From an uncultured Candidatus Peregrinibacteria bacterium (GTDB taxonomy: Bacteria; Patescibacteriota; Gracilibacteria; Peribacterales; Peribacteraceae): DNA of 9,244 nt. Numbering within the stretch: the first letter of the stretch is position 1; every line of letters starts with the position of its first letter. The DNA is taken from assembly GCA_903822115.1 (NCBI GenBank), contig CAIJNU010000118.1, positions 1-9,244 on the forward strand, written 5' to 3'. A program made the position numbers and the translations under genes. The notes under the pieces are model-generated. The model saw only the letters and a list, made by a program, of their open reading frames with translations, did no database searches and was not told the DNA's origin. Below are positions 1 through 6,590 of the stretch, piece after piece.

Positions 1-272
1 TCATCACCGTCCTCTTCAAGGTCTACAGCGAGAGCAAGCGCCTCGTCGCCGACCCCGACGTCATCTCCCGCGGACTCATCTACGGATCCGAGCAACAGGA
101 GATCAGCCGCGAACTCACCGCCGCCTCGCGCAAAGCGTACGAGGACGAATTGAATCGCGGTGAGAAAGATCGCAAAGCACTCAAGCGTGCCGTTACCGGC
201 GCGCTCTTCCGCTACTTCGATCGCAAGCTCGATCGCGAACCGATGGTGATTCCGTTGATGGTGGAGGTTTAA
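1..272 (+). CDS. rnj: Ribonuclease J, C-terminal end (5' truncated by window)
   Basis: Reading from base 3 gives 89 residues before a TAA stop at 270-272; the rest of the gene lies left of the window. The visible part contains DPDVISRG near residue 18, followed by a charged helical stretch and a terminal PMVIPLMVEV-like ending. RNase J proteins end in the same way: a DPxxISRGF-type motif, then a helical segment, then a [RK]RPM[IV]LPxxMEV tail. The family are metallo-beta-lactamase-fold enzymes with 5'-3' exonuclease and endonuclease activity, central to mRNA turnover and rRNA maturation in bacteria lacking RNase E. The catalytic metal-binding domain is outside the window, so activity cannot be judged. 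The stop is followed at 295 by a long palindrome with no U tract. Identification rests on recalled family motifs. Confidence 0.88.
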   Translation, partial: ITVLFKVYSESKRLVADPDVISRGLIYGSEQQEISRELTAASRKAYEDELNRGEKDRKALKRAVTGALFRYFDRKLDREPMVIPLMVEV

Positions 273-294
273 GCGCGAACATCGAATGGGAAAT

Positions 295-328
295 GATGTA
301 GAGACGCGGCATGCCGCGTCTCTACATC
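295..328. repeat. 34-bp perfect palindrome
   Basis: The arms GATGTAGAGACGCGGCA and TGCCGCGTCTCTACATC (17 nt each) are exact reverse complements with no spacer, centred between 311 and 312. As RNA it would form a very stable hairpin just after the RNase J stop. It is followed by GTGATATATATG rather than a run of T, so it does not look like a classical intrinsic terminator. Very similar GTAGAGACGCG-type palindromes are, to my recollection, dispersed in several unrelated bacterial genomes, which would fit a REP-like mobile repeat. It could also protect the 3' end of the RNase J mRNA. Confidence 0.85.
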
Positions 329-349
329 GTGATATATATGCATCAACGA

Positions 350-365
350 CATGTCGCGCCTCTAC
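350..365 (+). repeat. Degenerate half copy of the 295-328 palindrome
   Basis: Bases 350-365 (CATGTCGCGCCTCTAC) match the right half of the palindrome at 310-325 (CATGCCGCGTCTCTAC) at 14 of 16 positions. The copy lies 40 bp downstream in the same orientation. It contains the ATG at 351, the most upstream in-frame start available to the HAD gene, which suggests that this ATG belongs to repeat DNA rather than being the native start. Confidence 0.55.
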
Positions 366-374
366 GCAATTGGG

Positions 375-380
375 TATGAT
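375..380 (+). promoter_or_regulatory. Putative -10 element for the HAD gene (leaderless spacing)
   Basis: TATGAT matches the -10 consensus at 5 of 6 positions and lies exactly 6 nt before the GTG at 387, so transcription would begin at or next to the start codon. No convincing -35 is seen at normal spacing. A competing AT-rich stretch at 332-339 (ATATATAT) could serve a start at 351 instead. Confidence 0.4.
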
Positions 381-386
381 CGGCAC

Positions 387-1034
387 GTGAAATACGCCGC
401 TCTTCTCTTCGACCTCGACGGCACGCTCGTGAATTCCATCGATCTCTACGGTGATGCGGTCATCGCTTCCATGAAGGAGATCGGGGACGATTTTTCGAAA
501 GAGGCGTATCGCGATTGGTACATTCATGGGCAGCACTTGCGGCAGTTGCTCGAGAAGTATGGCAAGACGGAGGAGGAATGGCCGGACGTGCGCGGCGACC
601 GCGACAGGCGCTACATCGAATTACTTAAGGAAAAGGTTGCGTGGTGCGTGGGGGCGAAAGAAACACTCGAATATTTCTCCGGAAAGATTCCGATGGCGCT
701 CGTGACGGGATCATGGATGGAGTACGTTGATGCGAGCGACGGCAAGCTCGATCTCAAAAAATATTTTCAGACCATTGTGACGGTTGATGACATCGGGAAG
801 TTCACCAAGCCCCATCCCCACAGTTTGCTTCTCGCCGCAGACCGGCTTGGGTTCGATTCCAAAGAATGTCTCTACATCGGCGATCAGCTCTTCGATGTCG
901 TCGCGAGTAAGGCGGCGGGCATGCCGTGCTGCATTGTGAAGGGGGCGTATACGCCCAAGGAGGCGATGGAGCAGGCGGATTTCGTCGTGAAGAATTTGGC
1001 GGCATTGAGGGATTTGGTGTCAGTTTCTCGATAG
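387..1034 (+). CDS. HAD-superfamily hydrolase (phosphoglycolate phosphatase / beta-phosphoglucomutase-like)
   Basis: This is a 215-residue protein with all four HAD motifs, numbered from the GTG start. Motif I is FDLDGT with nucleophile Asp9 and Asp11; motif II is the Thr in ALVTGS (about residue 107); motif III is the Lys in FTKPHP (about 141); motif IV is GDQLFD (Asp166 and Asp170). The helical stretch between motifs I and II (roughly residues 20-90) is a small C1-type cap. Such enzymes remove phosphate from small metabolites through an aspartyl-phosphate intermediate; the substrate cannot be read from the sequence. The frame is open from an ATG at 351, but that ATG lies in a repeat remnant. 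The GTG at 387 has a -10-like box 6 nt upstream and gives the usual short lead-in to DxDGT. No Shine-Dalgarno sequence precedes either start. The gene stops 34 bp before the lipoprotein gene. Confidence 0.87.
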   Translation: MKYAALLFDLDGTLVNSIDLYGDAVIASMKEIGDDFSKEAYRDWYIHGQHLRQLLEKYGKTEEEWPDVRGDRDRRYIELLKEKVAWCVGAKETLEYFSGKIPMALVTGSWMEYVDASDGKLDLKKYFQTIVTVDDIGKFTKPHPHSLLLAADRLGFDSKECLYIGDQLFDVVASKAAGMPCCIVKGAYTPKEAMEQADFVVKNLAALRDLVSVSR

Positions 1035-1064
1035 GGGAAGCTTTCTTCGTTCGTGCAAATGAGC

Positions 1065-1070
1065 TATAAT
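1065..1070 (+). promoter_or_regulatory. Perfect -10 hexamer overlapping the lipoprotein start codon
   Basis: TATAAT at 1065-1070 shares its last two bases with the ATG at 1069-1071. If used as a -10, transcription would start near 1077, downstream of that ATG. The annotated start would then be missing from this mRNA, and translation would need either a transcript coming from upstream or an unusual start. No good -35 is visible 16-18 bp upstream (TTTCTT at 1042-1047 is weak). It may therefore be fortuitous. Confidence 0.35.
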
Positions 1071-4000
1071 GGCCAGAATACCAACATTCTCTCTGCCAAG
1101 CCGAAAACACACCAATCGCAGGGCCACTCTGGAATACCTTCTCGCATTCGCGCTCTGCATGGTCGCATTGGTTGTGATGAGCTGCATTCACAGCTCCTCC
1201 TTCCCCGCGCAGGTGGGTGAGGACGAATCATCGAGCGGGAGTGGAGAGGTGGTTTCTTCCCAGAGCTCATCGACATCATCGACGTTGGATCTCTCCACCC
1301 TCTCCGATCCGTACAATTACAAAGATACCTTGATCGTCGAGAACACGAAGTCGCCAGACTCCATTGCGATCGTCAATTACTTCCTCCATGCGCGAGCGGG
1401 AATTCCCGGGATTGGCTCCGACCACGTCGTGCACATTACAATCGCCAACGATGGCGTTGATGTGAATGACACGAGCGGCACCGGCACGACCGAACGCATC
1501 ACCCTCGCGGATTACATCAACGACATCAAGCATCCGCTCGATGCCGCCATCGCATCCCACAATATCGCCAATCCTGAGCATCCGATCAATTACATTATCC
1601 TCACCAAGGGCATCCCAAACTACATCTTGCTCCAGACGGATCCGAGCCCAAACTTCCCCCACTCCATAACTGATCCATATTACATAGACGATTTCTTCAA
1701 CGGCATGTTTCCTTCCGTGGACTCTTATCTTGCGGCCTGTCTCGGGAAGCCCGATACGGGATCCTGCGATCCATCGAATTTTAATGATTCTCCATTTCCT
1801 CCCATAGGAGGATACGTTGTCCATTATCCCAGATCCGTCACGAATCCGTACTTCAATTCCCACCTTCCATTCTCTCACGCGGCGTACTCCATGTACCTCG
1901 TCACGCGTCTCACGGGATATACCGTGCAGGACGTGGAACGTCTCATCGATCGTTCGGCGGGAACCGCCGTCGGCTCTGGAGAAACGCTCAAGCAAAACGG
2001 GCTCTTCGTTCTCGATGGCGGCACCACCGCAAGCGGTTGGATACCCCTCACTCAACCTTTACTCGAAGCTGCCAATCAACTACTTCTTTCCAGAGGATTT
2101 AATACCCTCCTGGACGGTGCGATCGCGCTTGTGAGACGTCAGCAGAATGTCATCGGATACTGGAGCCTCGCAAGCAATTCTGGTGACAGGAGTGAAGACG
2201 CCGGGAATCCGCCGCGCCGTGCCCTTCCGCATAATGCATGGGGCAGCGGCTCCATCGCGGAAACATTCGTATCCACATCGGCCAGAAAATTCACGACCCC
2301 TTCTCCCTATGGAGATTCCAATGCTCAATCTCTCATTGCCGACCTCATTGCGGAGGGCGTCGCGGGAGTGAAGGGGTATGTCTCGGAACCGGGTGGGGGT
2401 GCCATTGCGCCCCCTGACTTTCTTTTCGATCACTACAGTGCCGGATACAACATGGCGGAAAGTTTCTATGCGGCATCGTCGGTGATTCATTGGATGGATA
2501 TCGTTGTGGGCGATCCGAAAATGTTCATCGTTCCCCAGCTTCCGCCAATTAATATTTCCCCGAAGGGATTGGGCATCGACACGAACCCCACTTTCTCTTG
2601 GAGTCCGGCGAGGAGCTATCTCGGAGGGATTTCTCACTACGAGCTCTGGGTGGATGGCATGAAGCAGGCCGATAATATTCCCGGCAATACGACGTCAGTC
2701 CAATCCGCCATCAATTATCAGAAGGAGTCTTCGACAGCACGGAACCCGCTGCATACATGGTTCGTCAGGGCGGTGGAAAGCAACGGCGGGGTGCTCACCA
2801 GTTCCGGCTCCACATTCTCCGTCGCTACGATCGTCACGCCTGCCATGCTCCACGATCTCGCCGAAGGTTCGGATGATCATGGTCATTTGATCAATCGGCC
2901 GATGATCACCTTCAAGTGGAGTCCCGCGGAGAGCGAATCCGGCATCGCCGAGTATCAGCTCTTCATAAACAACAAACTGTTTCTCGATAATATCCCCGGC
3001 ACGGGTACGGGTGTGACGATCCAAAATTCTCTTCCGGGCGGCTATCTTCCATGCTTTGTGCGGGCCGTCGACAATCAGGGAAACACGGCAGACAGCATTC
3101 CATCGTACATTCCTCTTTTGAATTTTTTCCCCTCCTATCCTCCGGATTATTCCATAGCAACCACGCTTTCGCCGATTTTCTATTGGCCACAGAGTGATGG
3201 TTGTACTTCCGGTTCGAACAATCTTGCCATTGATTGTGTTTCGGGGAATCCTTGCGACTTATCCAATCCGGCCGCCACATGCCAATTTTTCACCGTGAAG
3301 TGCGATCAGCCATTTAAGCTTCCCGTCGCATTGCCTCTCACGAATGGAACATGGAGCGCGTGTTTTTGGGGACAACATCTTGTATTTATTACGCCATCTC
3401 TTCCGCCGATCTCCCTCTCCGCTCCATCTTCCGGCGCTCTACTCACCATGGCCACTCCCACATTTTCCTGGGAGCCGACGGAGGGATATTCGGACTACAG
3501 GCTCTACATCGATGGCTCTCTGGCAATGGGATATATCCCCGGCATAACTTCCGGTACACCTGCCATGTCGCTCGAAAACGGGAGACACACTTGGTTTATT
3601 GGAGCTGCTGATCATCTAGTACAAGGAGCGGATTATGACGGTAGTCAGGTCGTTAGCCCCCTCTACACATTCACCGTCGCTGTCCCCGAACCTCCGGAAT
3701 CGAGTTCCTCCTCAAGTATTTCTTCCACACCCGTTCGCAGGAGCGGGGGCGGGGGTGGGGGAGGCGGTGGCGGCGGAGGGGGTGGGGGTGGAGGAGGAAT
3801 ATCTACTCCTATCAAGGGAACTACCAGCTCGTCTTCTGCAGCTCCCGCACCCCGCACCCTCCACACCGGAATGGCAGGGTCGGATGTATTTGCACTCCAG
3901 AACATCCTCCTCAAACAGAAGATCTTCACCGGCCCCGTCACGGGAACGTACGATGACAATACGGTGAAGGCGATCTTCAAATTCCAGCAATCCGCGGGAA

Positions 4001-4329
4001 TTAAACCCACGGGCATCGCCGATGTCGTCACACAGCAGAAGCTCCTCTCACTATCTTCTCCCACAGTTCTTCCCAAAGTCACCGCTCCAACCATCAAGTC
4101 ATTCACGCGCACCCTCACCATGGGAACGCAGGGAACAGACGTCTCCGTTCTTCAGTCCTACCTCTCCACGCAGAAATTCCTCTCGGGGACCTTCAAGAAC
4201 GGCACCTTCGATCAGAAGACGAAGACCGCTCTCATCGCCTTCCAGAAGAAGAATAAGCTTCGTCCCAGCGGCATGGTGGATAGTGTGACGAGGCTGCTTC
4301 TGAACAAGCTCATTAAGGGGCGAGAGTGA
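1069..4329 (+). CDS. TIGR03790-type surface lipoprotein with Ig-like repeats and two peptidoglycan-binding domains
   Basis: A 1086-residue predicted exported protein. Residues 1-38 form a signal peptide (Arg/Lys-rich start, hydrophobic 21-37) ending in the lipobox-like VMSC with Cys39. A Ser-rich tether (41-76) follows. Residues about 85-490 match the TIGR03790 family as I recall it: DSIAIVNYFLHARAGIP, YIILTKGIP, NPYF, YLVTRLTG and a terminal VVGDPKM. The function of that family is not established. Next come Ig/FN3-like repeats near 493-586, 598-672, 688-775 (degenerate) and 779-870, sharing TFSW, a [DN]xIPG-type turn and HTWF. A Ser-rich segment and Gly893-910 lead to two PG_binding_1-like domains (about 930-994 and 1017-1080). 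The protein probably sits on the cell surface, anchored by lipid and held to peptidoglycan. The start is chosen because the signal peptide needs this N-terminus. The 3' end overlaps pyrC by 17 bp. Confidence 0.87.
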   Translation: MARIPTFSLPSRKHTNRRATLEYLLAFALCMVALVVMSCIHSSSFPAQVGEDESSSGSGEVVSSQSSSTSSTLDLSTLSDPYNYKDTLIVENTKSPDSIAIVNYFLHARAGIPGIGSDHVVHITIANDGVDVNDTSGTGTTERITLADYINDIKHPLDAAIASHNIANPEHPINYIILTKGIPNYILLQTDPSPNFPHSITDPYYIDDFFNGMFPSVDSYLAACLGKPDTGSCDPSNFNDSPFPPIGGYVVHYPRSVTNPYFNSHLPFSHAAYSMYLVTRLTGYTVQDVERLIDRSAGTAVGSGETLKQNGLFVLDGGTTASGWIPLTQPLLEAANQLLLSRGFNTLLDGAIALVRRQQNVIGYWSLASNSGDRSEDAGNPPRRALPHNAWGSGSIAETFVSTSARKFTTPSPYGDSNAQSLIADLIAEGVAGVKGYVSEPGGGAIAPPDFLFDHYSAGYNMAESFYAASSVIHWMDIVVGDPKMFIVPQLPPINISPKGLGIDTNPTFSWSPARSYLGGISHYELWVDGMKQADNIPGNTTSVQSAINYQKESSTARNPLHTWFVRAVESNGGVLTSSGSTFSVATIVTPAMLHDLAEGSDDHGHLINRPMITFKWSPAESESGIAEYQLFINNKLFLDNIPGTGTGVTIQNSLPGGYLPCFVRAVDNQGNTADSIPSYIPLLNFFPSYPPDYSIATTLSPIFYWPQSDGCTSGSNNLAIDCVSGNPCDLSNPAATCQFFTVKCDQPFKLPVALPLTNGTWSACFWGQHLVFITPSLPPISLSAPSSGALLTMATPTFSWEPTEGYSDYRLYIDGSLAMGYIPGITSGTPAMSLENGRHTWFIGAADHLVQGADYDGSQVVSPLYTFTVAVPEPPESSSSSSISSTPVRRSGGGGGGGGGGGGGGGGGGISTPIKGTTSSSSAAPAPRTLHTGMAGSDVFALQNILLKQKIFTGPVTGTYDDNTVKAIFKFQQSAGIKPTGIADVVTQQKLLSLSSPTVLPKVTAPTIKSFTRTLTMGTQGTDVSVLQSYLSTQKFLSGTFKNGTFDQKTKTALIAFQKKNKLRPSGMVDSVTRLLLNKLIKGRE
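3745..3798 (+). repeat. (GGN)18 tract encoding an 18-glycine linker
   Basis: Eighteen consecutive glycine codons with mixed third bases (GGG, GGC, GGT, GGA) separate the Ig-like part of the lipoprotein from its peptidoglycan-binding domains. The coding strand contains five runs of five G (3745-3749, 3751-3755, 3757-3761, 3778-3782, 3784-3788) split by single bases or short GG repeats. That is strong G-quadruplex potential in DNA and mRNA. The varied third bases argue against a simple recent microsatellite expansion. Confidence 0.9.
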
Positions 4330-5482
4330 TCTTCCCGATCACATCCCATCCCTCGTACGGCGTCCAACCGCACTTGCTATGGAGATTCTTCGCGCGGATC
4401 GTCCATGGCACATCGAGGTTGACGGTGACTTTGCCCGCATTCGCTGAAGTTTTTTCTAGAGCAAAAATGCGATTGGGATTTTCGAAGCAGAGGCGGGTGA
4501 TGTCGGAGTGTGACAGTGAACCGTGGACAGTGGGCAGCGAAGATCGGGGGTTGGGCCAGCCGCCGGAGGCGACGGTGAGGAGGAGCGGAAGCATCGTCTC
4601 CACGCCCGGCACGCCGCTCGGTGCTTGCAGGGGATCGTCGATGTTTTTCTCCGTGAGCGTGTGCGGTGCATGATCCGTCGCAATGCAGTCGATTGTTCCG
4701 TCCGCGATGGCGGCCCAGAGCGCGTCACGATGCTCGACGGTGCGCAGAGGGGGATTCATCTTCGCGCGCGCGCCGAGTGAGGCGTAATCATCGGTTGTGA
4801 GGAAGAGATGGTGTGGGGCAACTTCGCACGTCACGCGTACGCCGCTCGCCTTCGCTTGTTTTACTCTCTCCGCGCCGCCCTTCGTCGAGAGGTGCGCGAT
4901 GTGAAGTTTCGCACCGGTTTTGCGCGCCAGTTCGATGGCATAGGCGACGGACTTTTCCTCGCTTTGCGGCGGACGCATCAGCGAGTAGGCATCGATACTT
5001 TTGGCTTCCGCAAGCCGCTTCTTCGCATCCTCGTTCGTGGCGGAATCTTCGCAGTGGCACACCGCGACCTGGTCGAGTGCGGCGCAGAGCGCGAATGCTT
5101 TCTTCAGTACGCCGTCGCTCGCCTTCTGATCTCCCGTCGAGTGATCGAGGTAGAGCTTGAGGCCGCAGCATCTTCGCCGAAGCTCGGCGAGTGATGGATC
5201 GGTGAAGAGCCGTTCGAATTCTTGGAGATGACGCTCCTCCGTCGCGCCGAAGAAGAAGCGGATATCACAATCGGAAATTTTCTCCGCGCGTTCCACTTTG
5301 TCGCGAAGAGCTTCGATCGTGACGGTCGGAGGAATCGTATTCGGCATGTCGCACACGGTGGTGACGCCGCCGCCGCGCGCCGCTCTCGTCTCGCTCATCA
5401 TATCTCCCTTCTCCGTAAGGCCGGGCTCTCGCAAATGCACGTGGCAGTCGATGAGGCCGGGAAGGACGAAGGTTGGGGGCAC
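4313..5482 (-). CDS. pyrC: Dihydroorotase, CAD-like type
   Basis: A 389-residue amidohydrolase that closes N-carbamoyl-L-aspartate to dihydroorotate, the third step of de novo pyrimidine synthesis in the cytoplasm. Metal-site residues are visible: His14 and His16 (DCHVHLREPG), Lys109 (GLKLYL, the lysine that is carbamylated in relatives), His143 (VCHCED), His197 (HIAHLS) and Asp270 (ATDHAPH). The N-terminal LPGLID segment, VTCEVAPHHLFL, GVETMLPLLLT and the WTPYEGW-like tail resemble the dihydroorotase domain of eukaryotic CAD. The protein starts almost directly at LPGLID, so most of the small N-terminal beta-domain of longer dihydroorotases is missing. The GTG at 5482 is the only standard start after an upstream in-frame TAA. 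No Shine-Dalgarno is seen, but TATCAT lies 6 nt upstream. It lies downstream of pyrB on the same strand. Confidence 0.95.
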   Translation of the reverse strand: MPPTFVLPGLIDCHVHLREPGLTEKGDMMSETRAARGGGVTTVCDMPNTIPPTVTIEALRDKVERAEKISDCDIRFFFGATEERHLQEFERLFTDPSLAELRRRCCGLKLYLDHSTGDQKASDGVLKKAFALCAALDQVAVCHCEDSATNEDAKKRLAEAKSIDAYSLMRPPQSEEKSVAYAIELARKTGAKLHIAHLSTKGGAERVKQAKASGVRVTCEVAPHHLFLTTDDYASLGARAKMNPPLRTVEHRDALWAAIADGTIDCIATDHAPHTLTEKNIDDPLQAPSGVPGVETMLPLLLTVASGGWPNPRSSLPTVHGSLSHSDITRLCFENPNRIFALEKTSANAGKVTVNLDVPWTIRAKNLHSKCGWTPYEGWDVIGKITLAP

Positions 5483-5488
5483 AGGGGA

Positions 5489-5494
5489 ATGATA
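5489..5494 (-). promoter_or_regulatory. Putative -10 element for pyrC (leaderless spacing)
   Basis: On the minus strand TATCAT (5 of 6 to consensus) lies exactly 6 nt before the GTG start at 5482, predicting an mRNA that begins at the start codon. The best upstream match is a poor TTCCCC at 18-bp spacing. pyrC may therefore be transcribed independently as well as by readthrough from pyrB. Confidence 0.4.
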
Positions 5495-5520
5495 GTGGAA
5501 GTTTGAGGGAACGGGGAAGA

Positions 5521-5599
5521 TTTAAGATGTGAGATATAAGAAAACTGGGACGCGCCAACTTCTATCTTACGTCTCACGTCTTATATCTTATGTCTATCT
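5521..5599. repeat. Heptad repeats in inverted orientation between pyrC and pyrB
   Basis: The right part (5568-5595) is four consecutive 7-bp units, TACGTCT, CACGTCT, TATATCT, TATGTCT, with partial units on either side. The left part (5522-5542) holds three units in the opposite sense: TTAAGAT, GTGAGAT, ATAAGAA. The two arms can pair, most clearly AGATATAAGA (5532-5541) with TCTTATATCT (5579-5588), around a GC-rich centre (CTGGGACGCGCCAAC, 5545-5559). The array occupies most of the 111-bp gap and runs into the pyrB stop codon (5594-5596). I see no U-tract terminator here. Confidence 0.7.
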
Positions 5600-6511
5600 C
5601 CCCACCATCAAATCAATCAGCGCCATACGCATGTAGAGGCCGTTCTTCGCCTGTCGGAAGTACGCGGCGTTCGGAAGTGCGTCCACATCCGTCTCGATCT
5701 CGCCGACGCGCGGGAGCGGATGGAGGATCGTCACGTCCTTGCCCTTCAGTTGATCCGCGCGCAGCACGTACACGAGTTTGAGCCGCTCGTACTCGGATCG
5801 ATCCGTGAACCGTTCCTGCTGGATGCGCGTCATGTAGGCGACGTCGCAGTCGAGCGCTGCAGCAAAGTCCGTCGTCTCCACAAACGACATGCCTTTCTCC
5901 TTCATGAAGCTCGTCACCTTCTCGGGCATCTTGAGTTCCTTCGGCGACACGAGCGTGAAACGTAGATCCTTGTAGAGACCGAGGAGGTAGGTGAGCGAGT
6001 GCACCGTGCGACCGAAGCGCAGGTCGCCGATCATCGCGATGTGGAGTCCGTTGATCTTTCCTCGCTCCTTATGAATCGTGAGGAGATCGAGGAGCGCTTG
6101 CGTGGGGTGTTGGCCAGGGCCGTCGCCGGCGTTGATGAAGGGGACAGGGCAGACGGTGATGGCGCGATCCGCGGACCCTTGCTCCGGATGACGCATGGCG
6201 ATGATGTCGGCGTACTGCCCGACCATCATCATCGTGTCCTCGATAGTCTCTCCTTTATAGAGCGAGCTGAATTGGAAACCGTCGGCGGTGATCACCGATC
6301 CTCCAAGTCGCAGCATCGATGTCTCGAAGGAGAGGCGCGTGCGGGTGGAAGGTTCGTAGAAGAGCGCGGCGAGAACTTTTCCCTTGAGTCGCTCATCTTG
6401 CTTGGGAGTCTTCACGACCTGCTCCATCTCATAGGCATGCTTCAAAATGACGTCCGTGTCGGCTCGGGAGAGCTGTCTCGTGGACGTCAGGTGTCGAAAG
6501 GAGAGAGACAT
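5594..6511 (-). CDS. pyrB: Aspartate carbamoyltransferase catalytic chain
   Basis: A 305-residue enzyme joining carbamoyl phosphate and L-aspartate to give N-carbamoyl-L-aspartate, the second step of pyrimidine synthesis. The carbamoyl-phosphate loop is STRTR at 55-59. Other active-site positions match those of the E. coli chain: Lys86 (YKGET), Arg107 (MRHP), His135 and Gln138 (HPTQALLDL), Arg168 (GDLRFGRTVHS), Arg229 and Gln231 (TRIQQER), and HPLPR at 264-268. Length is normal for a catalytic chain. The sequence is of the enterobacterial/archaeal kind, whose relatives often pair with a regulatory PyrI chain; no pyrI is present in this window. The ATG at 6511 is followed directly by the usual N-terminal SLSFRHLTS-like segment. 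No Shine-Dalgarno precedes it. pyrC follows after 111 bp on the same strand. Confidence 0.96.
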   Translation of the reverse strand: MSLSFRHLTSTRQLSRADTDVILKHAYEMEQVVKTPKQDERLKGKVLAALFYEPSTRTRLSFETSMLRLGGSVITADGFQFSSLYKGETIEDTMMMVGQYADIIAMRHPEQGSADRAITVCPVPFINAGDGPGQHPTQALLDLLTIHKERGKINGLHIAMIGDLRFGRTVHSLTYLLGLYKDLRFTLVSPKELKMPEKVTSFMKEKGMSFVETTDFAAALDCDVAYMTRIQQERFTDRSEYERLKLVYVLRADQLKGKDVTILHPLPRVGEIETDVDALPNAAYFRQAKNGLYMRMALIDLMVGR

Positions 6512-6523
6512 GTTTCGTGCGGG

Positions 6524-6551
6524 ATTGTAGGGAATATTTAGCAGAAGTCCA
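6524..6551 (-). promoter_or_regulatory. Putative pyrB promoter
   Basis: On the minus strand the -10 TACAAT (6529-6524, 5 of 6) follows TGGACT (6551-6546, 4 of 6 to TTGACA) with a 16-bp spacer. Transcription would start near 6517, leaving only about 6 nt before the ATG at 6511. That is too short for an attenuator or PyrR-type leader. The element is back to back with the plus-strand promoter at 6558. Confidence 0.5.
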
Positions 6552-6557
6552 CTGTAC

Positions 6558-6586
6558 TTGACATTTGAAATAAATATACGTAATAT
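6558..6586 (+). promoter_or_regulatory. Strong sigma-70-type promoter of the structured RNA / flippase leader
   Basis: A perfect -35 TTGACA (6558-6563), a 17-bp AT-rich spacer and the -10 TAATAT (6581-6586, 4 of 6) predict a start near 6592-6594. TATATT at 6584-6589 is closer to consensus but would need a 20-bp spacer. This is the best -35 in the window. The predicted start coincides with the 5' arm of the stem at 6591-6603. Confidence 0.68.
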
Positions 6587-6590
6587 ATTG

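Noticed and set aside
295..328. Palindrome as the intrinsic terminator of rnj
   Set aside because: The hairpin is strong, but no U tract follows; the next bases are GTGATATATATG. It is listed as a repeat instead.
1276..2055. Long minus-strand open frame (259 codons) inside the lipoprotein gene
   Set aside because: It has a Val/Arg/Gly-rich composition with no recognisable motif, and lies fully opposite a strongly supported coding frame.
3663..4121. Minus-strand open frame with a polyproline run
   Set aside because: The polyproline is simply the complement of the (GGN)18 tract, and the rest shows no family resemblance.
5521..5599. CRISPR array
   Set aside because: The repeats are 7 bp and contiguous with no unique spacers of 25-40 bp, and no cas gene is present.
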